Positions 1-13,500 of a DNA stretch of 64,000 nucleotides are shown here, in pieces. This DNA is from Fragum whitleyi (taxonomy: Eukaryota > Mollusca > Bivalvia > Cardiida > Cardiidae). The DNA lies in the NCBI GenBank assembly GCA_948146395.1, contig OX411548.1, positions 59,601,020 to 59,665,019 on the forward strand, given 5' to 3'. Below the pieces are notes generated by a model. It had not been told where the DNA came from and searched no databases. It saw only the letters and a program-made list of their open reading frames with translations. Numbering within the stretch: the stretch's first letter is position 1; each line of letters opens with the position of its first letter. Position numbers and translations under genes: made by a program.

Positions 1-270
1 AATTTACCAAGTGATAATATATCGCTTTATATAGAATAAAATCGCTTCTTAAATTGAAATATCGATTTCTTAAATCAATTGAACAACTTAAGCTTTTTTA
101 AACTATTGGCGAAGCCGTGAAAAGATAGCTTTGTTTTTCAATAAATGAAAGATAGTTCGATCTTACACGAAAACTAAACGATTTTCTGATTTTTAATGCA
201 AAGATGGATCGAAATGTGAAAATTTTGGGACAAGTTTACTTTAAGGGCGTAATTTTGTACGTGATTATAG

Positions 271-363
271 ACCCGCAATTTAGAGTGAGTGATCAAAGGT
301 CAATTTTGTCTATACAGGTATAGACAAAATTGACCTTTGATCACTCACTTAAACTTGTGGATC
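271..363. repeat. 92-bp palindromic element, copy 1
   Basis: A near-perfect palindrome (284-349; arms of about 32 bases around 'tctatacaggtataga') with short non-palindromic flanks. A second copy in the opposite orientation is at 26331-26421. Foldback MITE type; no coding. Confidence 0.85.
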
Positions 364-369
364 TATACT

Positions 370-556
370 ACCACAAATAGGTTGATAAACGTAGACTAAT
401 GTGGGATAGCAGCTTGATGCTAGGAAAGGGTGTGATGGTAGTACTGGTGTTAGAAATACCAGGAATCCATTGTCAGGTGCTCCAACGCCGAGATATGACA
501 GAAATAATGTTAAAAGCGGCGTAAAACCCCAAACAAACAAACAAACAAACGTGATT
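370..556 (+). repeat. 5'-truncated SINE, 3' part only
   Basis: Shares the body and tail of the SINE at 37701: 'agaaataccagga', 'caggtgctcca', 'aaagcggcgtaaaa', ending in a (CAAA)n tail at 531-552. The tRNA-like head with A and B boxes is missing. Confidence 0.75.
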
Positions 557-745
557 ACTAAGGAACGTCATCATGACGTCATTTAGATTTGATTTTGTCT
601 TCCGTTCAAATAACGTCAAATAGAGCGAAATGAACGAAAGCAGAGTAGGCCTATGCATTTTTTGATAATTTCACTGATTTGCGGTGAGATTATCAAGTGT
701 GAATCTACCGTTGTTTCCTGATAAACCTCCGATGATCGTTAAATA
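556..745 (+). repeat. Dispersed repeat with 'tgacgtcat' start, copy 1
   Basis: Contains atgacgtcat, 'aacgtcaaatag' and 'gtgagattatcaagtg'. Reverse-complement relatives are at about 16565-16740 and 19150-19320. Function unknown. Confidence 0.55.
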
Positions 746-1472
746 ACTCTAAATAATCCACCAGAAAACAGAAATTAGACTGTGTAAACTTGCGTTATCA
801 AGTCAACAGAATAGAACATATCTTTATTTACATCCAGGTACATAGTAGTCATCTTCACGAGTCAAGGGGTATCGAATCGATAGCTTCTACTCGAATAGAT
901 AAGTAAAACGTTCGTAACCCTTGGCTCGGCAAGATACATAGTAATGTACAGCATGGACAAAAATCAAATAAACATGAAACATAAATATTTTTCGGTTCTG
1001 GTTCAATAGATATTTAAAGCATAATGTTTCTAAATAAATTCTTTCGGGCGACTATTTTCCAAAGGGACAGATCTAGATTCTCTGCAAGAAAAGGTCTAAG
1101 ACTGATAAGAAAAATAAAAGATTGTCGTCTCGGAATTGGGGATATTTAACAAAAAAGCAAACAAACATAATATAAATATACATTTTATCCCTTTTGTTCC
1201 CGAGGGGGGAGGGGGGGGGCGTATTCGTACATTATGCCGTCATTTTCAAGGTAACAAGAGAACGTTATTTCACTTATACTGATAAGAACCGTTTTACATG
1301 TCTACAAAAAATAATAACAGGTAGTTTTTCTCATGTGATGTATTTTATATGATAGATAAAAATATATATCTATCAACAAGTGAAGTCTAAGATCAGGCTT
1401 CATGTCTGTGCAGTCCGATCTTAACCCATACTGTCTGACAAAGCTCAGAAATATGTATATAATATATCTCAC
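746..1472. other. Intron after exon 21, no gene seen
   Basis: AT-rich sequence with a G run at 1203-1219. No C2B continuation, RNA gene or defined repeat recognised. Confidence 0.5.
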
Positions 1473-1586
1473 CAGGCGGTACCGTCATTCCACTCTTCAT
1501 CAACCCCTTGACTACCACAATATCGATCTCTAGTTGGCCTTTAGATACCATAAACGCCATCTTGATGTCACCACATACGTTAGTCT
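1473..1586 (-). CDS. Exon 21: start of C2B domain (gene continues off the left end)
   Basis: Acceptor ATACATTTTCAG before 1586 and donor GTGAGAT after 1473; phase 1 to phase 1. Reads TNVCGDIKMAFMVSKGQLEI, then DIVVVKGLMKSGMTVPPG. 'GDIxxxxxxxKGQLEIxIxxxKGL' is the first two strands of the RIM C2B domain. The following C2B exons are not found in the remaining 1.47 kb and should lie before position 1. Confidence 0.93.
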
Positions 1587-4500
1587 CTGAAAATGTATAG
1601 TTCTTTGACGCGCAAAAGAAGACAACCTTATAAATACACGTATTACAATTAACCTAACGATAATTAACGCAAACACCCTTGATTTAATAAACTTTATAAT
1701 CTGCTCAAAACCAGTCAAAGAAGTAAACAATACGGAATGATTCAATTGATTTTTTCGGAGGTGTCAACATATCAAGGCTAAACCGATTACGAAAGAGTTA
1801 ATGCCAGAGATAAAAACATGCGCGTTTTTTTCTTTTAATGTCCTTTTTTTTTAATTTAAAAAAGAGATAAAGATTATGATGCATTTTGGGTGGAAATTAT
1901 TAATGTTGCCAAAGGATACTTCAAAATTCGAATGTAAGTCAACGAGTTCATGTCATGCTTACGTAAAACGTTAAATTTATAATTCACGAAACAAATTCGA
2001 GCGGCTTATAATCGGCGGTATGTCCTTACCATACGATGGTTTTGGAGCGATCTGACCGGGACCAAGTACTGAAGTGATATCGTCACCCTCTGGTGCTAGT
2101 CGGTCAGGTATTGGACCATTCGCACTGAAAATCAACAAAAGGGGGCGATTGCAATACATACAGATACCGCTAATTTTATGATGTATCGATGTAAAGAGGT
2201 TCAACCAAAACAACCAAATGAACAAATATTTTAGAGGTTTATTCTGCTAACTAGGATATAGTCCTCCAAACTTAACCCAGCATATCTGCAATAACCACAT
2301 TCCGTGGATGGTTTTTTTTTTCAGACCCTCAACCAACGAAGATCATCGACGAAAATTAATTGTCCAATGTTTATATTGATGGACTATATTTAGACAGCAA
2401 AGAAACAAAAATAATAAAATGTGACCTGTCACATGATAAAGGATCATCTGGGAACTCCGTAATTAAGAAAGCTAAACATGGGATAAATTGGGTCCATTTG
2501 GGTCAAACGGATGTCGCGTTTCAAAAATTCTTATACGAAAAGGTAGAATGACATTTAAAGAATGAGAAAAAACGCCAAGTGATAAGTCAGATTCTAGTTA
2601 GACTGCGCAGAATCGACGTTTTCACGTACTTCCCGCCCAGATGGCCTCTTTTTACCTGACGGGTCAAAAATAAATACGAAACTAAGTACAAATTATTTTG
2701 CTTCATATAATCATAACATCCTAATATCTCACGACAAGGTCACACATCGAGTTACAGATTCTAGTTTTATTTCACTTAGTTACAAAGATAAATTTAACAA
2801 CATCGTGAAATTGACAAGGATAATAATTTAGAAATTATTTTAGAACAAAATTGAATGGGAAGGATTAGAGAGTTTTGAATCAGATTAAGGGGAGGTAATG
2901 AAACATCGCTAATTTTGTTCAAGTTGAGCAAAATTAGCTATGATTATTACCTCCCTTTTATAAAAGTTCTATGATTAGCTTTCTAAGTCATAAGGAACTA
3001 ATCAGAAGCTTTAAAATTAAAGTAAGTCCGTGAAATCGTTGATATATTCAGACGATTACTGTTTTGAATATAGCCTGCCTTTTTAGTAATTTATAAAAGT
3101 TCTATGAATAGCTTTTTAAGTCATAAGGAACTAATCAGAAGCTTTAAAATTAAAGTAAGTCCGTGAAATCGTTGATATATTCAGACGATTACTGTTATGA
3201 ATATAGCTTGTCTTTTTAGTGATTTAGGGGCGTTTTGAATGTGTTGAGTGAGTGTTTAGAATGAATGAATGAATGAATGAATGAATGAATGAATGAATGA
3301 ATAGCGCGTTGAATGGGATTTAGTTCACGGTTTTAATCGGAATGAGAGTCAGTTGCATGTACATACGGATCGAGATCAGGTTCCTCTGGCGAGTTTTTCA
3401 TGAATTCTTTGGTACTGTTTGAGCGGCTAAAGTGGTGTGGTGGAGTTAACATGTCGAACCGAACTGTAAAAAATACAATCATTGGAATTCAAAATTTTAA
3501 AACAATTTTCGAAACATTTAGTTTCATATTTAAAAAGTGTAAGTTTTGGTAGTAGATTCTTCACCGATAATGAAAAATGTTGTTATCGGCCTAATTCGTG
3601 TTCTCTGAATTGTTTTCTTTTCCTTGAGATTGCTAGCGGAAGATAATGACGTAATTTCTTATGTTATCCCAGTACTTAAAAATGACGTAAGTGCCTTAAC
3701 AAATTAAGTACAGTAAAACTTGTGTTAAGCGACCACTTAAGGGACCACCAAAAAGCGGTCGTTTATGGGAACGGTCACTTAATACGAAATACCATGATAA
3801 ATGTGAATCTTATTGAGACGATTCTAATGGGTTCCAACAACATATGATTCAACAATAACCAATTTTTCGTTAAGAATGTCCTCCTTTTCAGTGAATTTGC
3901 TTACTCTGAGGGGACTTTTTATGGTGGTCGCTTAATAAAATTGGTCGCTTAATAGACGCGGTCGCTTGAGCAATATTGACTGTATAGGCAACATTAACAA
4001 TCGGAAACGTTTGGTTCAATCGATATGGAACGATGTCTTCCGAAACTTCCCGACATCGTGCCGGTTCCAAAGTGTCTACTACGTGTTTTTGGAAGTGATA
4101 TGGGAAATATCTTGTCAATGTTTTTTTTTCTAAATTCGTGAGTCAATCAATTCAAGAAAATGGGCAGGTTTCATGTTCAAGTCGTAACATACACAATTAC
4201 CTGAAGAATGGCTCTCAAATGATCTCCGCGCGTGTGTCGGGGAACTGACTCCCAGTTTGTTCGAGTCTCTAATGTCGCTGTAACTTTTACTGCGGCCAAA
4301 TGATCCGTGGAAACCGTCTGAAAAATCAGGTGAACGTAAAACATCATAAACATGTGTGGTTTGAGAATGGCGAAGATTTTGGGTACGCAAAAAACTGAAA
4401 TCAAACACCTGCCCTGTGTTCATGATGAAAGCGTTAGGGAAGCGTTTTCGAAATGACACCTCGATTTGCACGTATGTGTGCGTGCAAAGCGGGGTATCAT

Positions 4501-7500
4501 CTCAAAGCGCTCGCGAAACGTATTACCATCCTGAACACATGGCAGATTTTCCTAATCCCTGATAGCGGGTCAATAAGAGGTCGCTAATCAAATAGGTCAT
4601 ATAGGTAATTTCTCAGACCTTTGTAATTTTTGTATGACATGCGTATAGATTGAAGGAAATTGTCTAATTCCGGTCAGTCCTGAGATGTTGTTTCGAATTC
4701 ACGAACACGTGCCTTTTTTAAGAGATGTCGCTCCCAAATGATAATACTTTTTTAATGATATCCACCTCCTCTGCGAATAAAAGCAAAACAAAATCTTCTT
4801 CGGATAAAAAAAAAATAAATCCGTATCTTCATACTCTCAAAAGGGGTACATTTAATGTATCAGCTGTTTATGTCTTACGAACAAACAGTCCGCAACTGAA
4901 GCATAGCTGAAAATAAAATGACGCGAGCCAAGGTTAAACCAGCGCAGGCAAGTAATATTGAATTCTTTGATTTACAAGACCAATGCGCTAACCACTGAGC
5001 CAAAGACCTTGTTTGGCTCAGTGCTTCGCGCATCGGTTTTGTAAACCTATTTATGCAATATGTCGGATTCGCGTGGGTTCATTCCCCACCCGCATCGGTT
5101 TATTTTCAGCTATGCTAAGTTACGCACTATTTCTTCGTAGAATATGAACGGCCGTGTCCGTAAAAAGATAATTGAAGATAAAAGATATTAAAGATAAAGA
5201 TCTTTAAAGATAATTAAGGATCTGTTAAGGATAATTGTTTACTTTTTCTAAAAAAGAAAAATGCTATAGGCTTAGAAAAGAATTCGGCTCATATACGAAA
5301 AGGGATGAAGCTTTTCAAATTAAGACACTTACCGTCCTTTTTACCTCCCATAATTAAAGATGACGATAAACGAGCCACGGCACTGACCTTCTTTCTTAAC
5401 AGCGACGAAAAACTGCTGTGTTTGTCATCTGAAACGAAAGGTGGGGCGTCGTATTGTACTGGAAAATGGGCTGGGATATGTGAGGAATATTGACTTTGAG
5501 CAGTATTTGAAAATTGAGCCAGAAAGGATCAATGCTAGTTCTTGAAATTAGAGTTTTGAAATATGCTTGGTTTCGGAAATACCTCCTCTGATTATCTTCT
5601 TCTTTGTTCGATCTTATTTTTAAATATACGCAAACCTTCCCGGGACATAGGCGTAATTAGGATTTTAAATATTTATACGCAGTCAGAAGGTGACCATCAT
5701 AGAATATATAGGATAAAGGGGATATGTGGACTATGACAAAGGATGAATGTCCGCCGTCCGCTCTCCGTCCGCTCCCCTTTTCTATGATTTGATCGTTGGT
5801 GAATAATTAACACATCGTAACTACAGCTTGAATAAGCTGTAGTTTCGATGTTATGATCATTCATCAACGACATTTTTCGAAAGAGGATTTATTTATTTTC
5901 GCACTTGCGTAATGTACGTATTGATAGTTACGCCCTTGCGGAAGGAAGACCGTCTAGGTGGTGGGAAATCGCACATTTACTGAAACTTTTCATTATATTT
6001 ACTTGAACCGTAGCATAAACAATCCATATAATAAATTGCTGCAAGCAGTTTTATAGGAATAAAGTCCCTGTTTCTTCAAACAAGTTTCTTTTACGCACCT
6101 GTTTAATGAACGTAATGATAGTTACGCCCTTGCGGAAGAAAGACCGTCTAGGAGGTGGGAAATCGCACATTTACTGAAACTTTTCATGATATTTACTTGA
6201 ACCGTAGCATAAACAATCCATAGAAAAAATGCTGCAAGCAGTTTTATAGGAATAAAGTCCCTGTTTCTACAAACTAGTAGATTTCGAACTCATAAACAAA
6301 GGCTTGCATTTAAGAGTCGGCAAACTATAGTATTGCTCTCGATAACTTTTTGGAACATCTTTTTAACCTTTTCGTACAGTGGAATGTACCTCGGACTTAC
6401 GTAAAGTAATTTTGGATCTTTGTTAAAGGTAATTTAGCTTCTTGTGGTATTTGGGTCTATACGCTCGAACAAAAACAAATTTCTTTAATGTTTTCCTATC
6501 GTTTATGGAGATATTGTGGACATACTATAATTTGATGACAAATCGCAGTAGATTGCTATTAAATCATAATATTGGTTTTAATTATTCGTTTAAATTGTTT
6601 TAATTGACGTCATCTTGATTCTTGATACGTCATGTAGGCAAATGTACGAAACGATGCAAGGGCGTGACCTCCATTATGCACATTACGCAAGTGCGTAATA
6701 GAAATAAATCCTAGTTCGAAAGTGCCTTGATAAATGATCACAACATCGAAACTACAGTAGTTATGATGTTTTGATTATTCACCAATGCTCAAATCATAGA
6801 AAAGGGGAGCGGACGAAGGACATTCATCTTTTGTCACATTCCACATATCGTCTTTTCCCCATATATTCTATGTTGGTCGCCCTCTGAGTGCGTAAAAATG
6901 TCATTATCCTAGTTACGTCTATGCGATGCACTTTCATCGCAGCGCCCTTATGATTTCCGAGGTATATTCTGTAGAATCGCCAAATATTTCCGATCATTTA
7001 TTGGAATCTAAACAGCATTTAATTTCTTACAAAAAGTCGACTACCAATACTAGGAAACGCTTTATCGCTTTCCCGTCAATATTGCAACGGTTACTTACAT
7101 TCATCTCTTGGACTGGTAGGAGAGTGTAATGGTGATGATTGATTGGATGACGTAAAGTCACGTGCTGAAATATAAGATAGGAGCTTTCTATTGAAGGGTA
7201 AAAATCAAGTGTTAAAATAAAGCACAAGTTTTCATAGAATGGCGAAGATCAATGTCGTTATTATATATGTGATCCGTCACGCGAAAAGGGACCATGTGAG
7301 AAATCTGTACAATTAATATTTGAAAAAGAGATTGGTCAAGCATAGATCAACCAGAAATAGTATTTTAAAATTTCTTTCACTGAAAGGTGAATTGAGCATT
7401 CTAGTTACAGAAAGTAAGCACATTACGAAAAGTTTAGACCCTAGTAAGTCTGCGCAGTACGCGCTGTCTGACTGGAGTCGACACTTTACGCGCTACCCAG

Positions 7501-10500
7501 ATGGTCCCTTTTCGCGTGACGGGTCACATATGTAAAACGGGGACAATGGTTACACAGATATGGTATGGTATACAAGAATGGATTTTGAACGTCTTGTAAC
7601 TTCGTATAAGGGCATTTTATATGGTTTGTAAATTGTCTTTATAGCTATCATAATCTCTGACTGCACTTTGTTTTTACGAGGGTGGATAAAAAAATACGTG
7701 GACCTTTACTGTAACACGGAAATTTTCCAACGGAAATGAATAAAACTATGTATACGTATCAAGCCATTGATATTGACAAAGTACTAATTGTACAAGAGTT
7801 TGCTATGACTGTGATGAAAAAAATCCAAATTTTGATATTCCTGAGTAGGTGCCACCGACGGAACCAATTTCGTAACGTTACTGCCTTTTGATATTAGCCG
7901 TATTTGTCCTCTAAATTTTCAAACATTCAAACTTTGTCTTCTTACGCGTTGACGTAATCTGTAAGGATGTTTAAAATGTTGGCGCAATCCGTTTGGTATT
8001 TTCAAATTAAAAGTAAGTAAGCTCTGGGCACGCGTCAATTTTTAGGCTTCGAAATGACGGCATCGGCGCAGGTAAAGGCAACCGAGCAGCAATAAAGTTC
8101 TACTGGACATATGAAAAACCTATTCGAAACGTTAGAATGATGAAATATTATAAAGGGTCTTCATATGTAAGCAGATATCCTTTTTTAATGTTTTATTTCT
8201 TTCTTTTTTTAGGGGGTGGGGATGGGTGGTGCGGTGGTATAATTATTTGAAGGATGACACTCGAACAATGCGAAACGTCTCCTCAACGTTGGATCTGTAA
8301 CTGGCATAGATCAACATTAATGCAGTATCACACACCACACACTATAGTTCATCATTTTGGCTCATATTGGAATGAAAATAGTACTTATCCAATAGATGAA
8401 GCGATACAGAAACTGTCTTGTTTGTTTGATTGAGTACTTTGAAACAGTGACCTCCAACGGAAGTTGACAAAGCCGTGGCGTCATATTGACGTCGTTACCG
8501 TGCGCCGGTACCAAATGACTACATGTTTTAAAATGGTTACTACAGGTGACCAAAAAGTTGAATTGCATCCAAATTTACAAGATAAACAAACAAAAAATAT
8601 CGCAATTAACTGATAGTTTAGTTTTCCTTTTTGAATCTGTAAAATAAAAAAAAATCTGTAACGATAGTCTACGTAATCTTTGATTCACCCTCGTGTTATA
8701 GTAACAAGAAAGTTCTCAATGTGTTGATAAAGTGTGTGCATCTAGAAATCTTGCTACATACCGTTTTTATTCTAATAAACCTGTCTAGCAAGTTCGGGAA
8801 AGCTTTAACAAAACTAATTACCTCTAATGTGTGTACAAGGAAATTTGAAAATTTCTATGAGGCTATTTTTCACATGACATAAGTCTTAATGCCACCAAAA
8901 TAAATTTGAGTCTTTATTATGACCATACAAATAACCTGAGCTGATTTTGTTTTAGATTATGCCAAAATTGAGACCTCTAGACTGGTTATAAGGATATTGT
9001 CTAAAAGGCCCTTTTTCTATGACATGAGTAAGAATGCCACCAAAATTCATAGGAATCTTCCTCGTGACGAGACAAATATCCTGTGCTAGTTTGAGAAAGA
9101 TTTCGCCAATCTTGTGACCTCTACCTTGTCTATGTGGTTCCTTTTCCCGAGACGTTCGTCTGAATACGACCAAAGTCAATAGGAATCTAGAAAATATAAT
9201 TCGGTATTACCACTCTTGAGGTCACAAACAAACAAGTTTGTGACCTTTAGAGTGGTTACACCGAGTTGTTGACTACGCATCATGGGTGACGGACGATCAA
9301 TTATGACCAGAAAATATAATTCGGTGTTACCACTCTTGAGGTCACAAACAAACAAGTTTGTGACCTTTAGAGTGGTTACACCGAGTTGTTGACTACGCAT
9401 CATGGGTGACGGACGATCAATTATGACCAGAAAATATAATTCGGTGTTACCACTCTTGAGGTCACAAACAAACAAGTTTGTGACCTTTAGAGTTGTTACA
9501 CCGAGTTGTTGACTACGCATCATGGGTGACGGACAATCAATTATGACCAGAAAATATAATTCGGTTTTACCACTCTAGAGGTCACAAACAATAAGTTTGT
9601 GACCTCTAGAGTGGTAACACCGAATTGTTGACGACGCATGATGGGTGACGGACAATCAATTGTCACAGAAGCTCATCATAAGCTCAGGTGAGATAAAAAT
9701 GAAAATTTCAACATATGCCGGAACAAAACAAATAACCAATTTAACAAATGCTACGACACAAACATGAAAGTTTTGTTATTGCTACTAAGGACAAAATGGA
9801 ATATAAAAAGCTTAAGAAATTAATATGTAATAAGAGAGAGCGCGATAGTCTACAAAAAAGAAAAAAAATGAATAAAAGACAAAAAAATAGAATGAAAAAT
9901 GTACTGCGACTGTTGTTTTGTCGTTTCCCTATCAAATTAAAGTAAGGTAGGCTGTTTGATATCTTACACCCATTTTGTTTAATCCATCCAAAAGAGGAAT
10001 CACTCTTACTTTCGTGCATGCTGAACATCTGGGGCATGCAAGGGGACAGACGAGCAACAACTACAACATGAAAAGCAAAATACACGTTATTCAAAATAAA
10101 CATACATCTTTATTGACATAATCATACGTATATAAAAGTGTAGCAGAGATAACATTTACGACGGAATCGTTCAGAGAAAATAATCATAAGAAAGATGATC
10201 TTGATGAGACTTGATAAATCCTTCACCAATATTTTCCAAACAAATAGCTCTTTGAAAATACCAATATCTTAATAAACAAATCTTCTGAAGGGCTTTTTAA
10301 TTTTATTGAAAAGAAACAATATACCCTTATAGTTTTGCTATCATCATTGTTATTGTCATCGCTGGTGTTGCTTATCTAAGATACTCCTAAAAATAGATTT
10401 CAAGGCTTGACTTTGGTAGTATCACCACTATGGCAAGGCTCATGAGAGACTTTGTCTTTGAATACACAATTTCTATTTTAAAAAAGGAGTGTAGTTGCAT

Positions 10501-13500
10501 TCCCAATTTTCTTGCGATGGACTGACAACAGATAACTATGTTTAAGGACTTCTCTCAACCATTGGCTTTACTCGAAAGTTTTACCGCAGAGAATTAATAC
10601 GGCCAAACAAACACGAAGCCATTTGTCAGATAATTATCATGGAATATTAACGAATTTTTAAGACATTAACAATACATTAGAGACTGATTAAGGTAACAAT
10701 CTGATAATAATGTCTTTTAGCATGATCATTATTGCGAGCCCCCATATTATAGAAGAGATTACTGGATTGGCAGCTTAAAGGCATCATTTACTAGGATTTT
10801 TATTCTCTTGTACCAGGGATGTGGAATTCCCATGCCTAACTTGTACGACACGAGCTTTTTTTACTTTGTGGACAAGAACATTTTGCAAAGCCACTTGTCC
10901 GTGAATAAGTAAATACTATGGCAAATCTTGGAAATGTATCAATAAGATCTAACTGATAAATTATCCTAATTTTTATATATCAAACGGTAGGATACACTGT
11001 ATATCAACATTTTCCTCATTTTAACAATGTTTCATAAAATTTATTTATTCACTTTTTTGCGGACAATTTTATTTTGATCTTGGACAAGAAAAAGTCATCT
11101 CTAACTTGTCCAAGGACAACTGGAGAAAATCCTTACTTCCACATCTCTGTCTTGTACAACGTTTTTTTTTTAACTTGTACAGGTTATCTGAGATGTTGAC
11201 ACTAAAGTTTGCAATTAAATACTTTTGATAGGCTACAAAATTGAAGATTAAGAGTACATTATTTTATTTTCATTTTGCATTTATTTGTTGTTGTTTTTTT
11301 AACCGGTCTTTTAATGGTCACTGCAGTTGCCGTTAAAACAAGTAGTTTTGAATTTGTTATTTAAAGACTAACGAAGAATTGAATGATATTATTACAAGCA
11401 ATTGCATTAACTAATCAAACAAGTCATTTTTTCGAAATCTTTTATACTGATTCAAATTAAATGAGGCTGCAAATTATACATAAAACCTTGTGGAAATTGA
11501 GCAAATATCTTAAAAGTAGTATAGTTTATATGAAGATATTATTTGTTTTCCCCGACTGAGTTGATCAGTAGATTCTCTTTTCTTTCGTATATATATTTTA
11601 AATATTTATAGGAAAAAAGTTATAGAAAATAACCCTTTTTACACAATTTTCTTTTATAAATGTTTTTTTGAACACATTTCAACACAGTTTTCTTTTATAA
11701 ATGGTTTTTCGAACACATTTCAAAATCTCGTCTATTACTTCACCAAATTCGGATAAGACTAAAACATTTGTAGTTTAAAAAAAGGTTTAAATTCGTCCAC
11801 TAATTTATTAGAGAAATATGAAATTTTAACGAAGCAAAAGAAAATTATGATATCTTTATTAAGTCCTTAATAGAAGTATTTTTCCTTTAAAATTTAGGGC
11901 TTCTAATACATGCTTCACAATAAAAAAAATATAGTTCTACTATTAAACTTTTTCTAATACTCTCAATATAAATTTATGATATAATAAGAAATATTTTGAT
12001 ATGAAAATAATTTTGGGTCACAGTCTTACTTTTTTAGATATTTTGACTCATTTGTAAAAATAAAGGGAGGTAATTCACAAAAAAATAATTAAATTTCAAA
12101 CCACATTTTTTAGTATTGGAAATATCAAATTTGTTGGTATTTTGGTTCAGGGATATGAGGTAGAGGTTCTTTTTACTATATTCATAAGTTTTATTTACTT
12201 TCTTTCCGAAAAATAGGCAAGGAGTAATATTGAATGCTGGCTTGTCGTTTTCTCTGAATACTCTAAAATCGGGAAAATGCCCCCGAAAAATTGGAGAAAC
12301 GAATACAGAAACGCAAATGTTTTTTTAATGGCGGAAAATCCAAAACCGGATGTGCGGACGTCCTTAAGCATACTTTATTTAAGGGAGGTAATGAATATCG
12401 CTAATTTTGATCATCTTGAACAAAATTAGTGATAATGGATTACCTCCATCTAATTTCACTCGAAACTTGCTCCACACACTCATTCAACTTCATTCCGAAT
12501 TCATTCAAAAATCATTCATCTTGTCAATTTTGCGATGTTTTTAACTGTATCCACCTACCTGGGCTTCTTTTACCAAGACTAATCAACCCCCGGGCTCTAT
12601 CATGGGCCGGCGTTATCGGTAATGTGCGCTGGGAACCTGTCGCTTTTGTAGACACCGAGGATCTGGGAGATGGATTCCGGCTCGGATAGAGACTTGACGT
12701 CTCTAGTGACGTCACGGGACTGACAGCTGTTGAATCAGTAAAGGAAAAGGACTTTTTCCTGAAAGAGAATATTTTGATTTGAGGTACAAATTGCCTATCG
12801 TTTATATGAAACCTACAATCTTTTAATTTATTTTTTTTAGTTGTAGCTGCGAGGTTTTGGTTGCAAAACGACGCTATGCTTTTTTTTTTTAAAGAAAATG
12901 CGACCACATAGGGGTTTCATAGGGGAAGAAAAGAAAGAAGATAACTTGAAATGGATAATGAATGACAGGAATACGCCTGGGATGAAAGAAATATTAGTTG
13001 GTCTGTTCATGTTCCGCTAATCGGATTAAGTTTCCTCTACCAAGGAAAAAGTACATATATAAAGCTTTTAGACAGTGGTGTGTTGTTTTCTCGATGATGT
13101 TTTCGTTAATATTGTCAAATTGAGCTTTTAATTGTTAAACAAATATTATATAACTATACAAATATCCGTGTGATAACACCCCATGTGATATTTTTATGAT
13201 ATCACATGCATATGTCTAGAACAATGACATAATGGGGTTATTTTTAGAAACACGACAAAAAACTTGTATTTCTGCTAGAACCATCGAAGAAAACAAGGCT
13301 AACAAAATTATAAGATACTTATGATAAGAGCCTAGTGTATTATATGAAATTATATCTAATTCGGCTATGGGTATTGATAATTGTCTCGGCATAGCCTCGA
13401 CAATTATCAATTCCCCAATCTGGTTAGATCTTTTTGCTCGTACAAAACACTAAGTACGTATTATGATTATAGTATCTATAGAGTACTGAAAATACACAAC

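Noticed and set aside
3980..4090. Open stretch reading MSGSFGRHRSISIEP on the minus strand, resembling linker sequence
   Set aside because: No acceptor places it in a phase that joins exons 18 and 19, which already join through correct phase; it also resembles 8452-8545, so it is probably a repeat.
7099..7112. 14-base micro-exon with strong splice sites (CTCTCCTACCAG and GTAAGTAAC) on the minus strand
   Set aside because: Including it would shift phase and bring a stop early in exon 17.
9176..9523. 115-codon minus-strand frame with a repeating 40-residue unit
   Set aside because: It is the 120-bp tandem array read in frame; the period is divisible by three, so no stop arises. No family features.
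9191..9670. CRISPR array
   Set aside because: Whole 120-bp units repeat without unique spacers, and the genome is eukaryotic.
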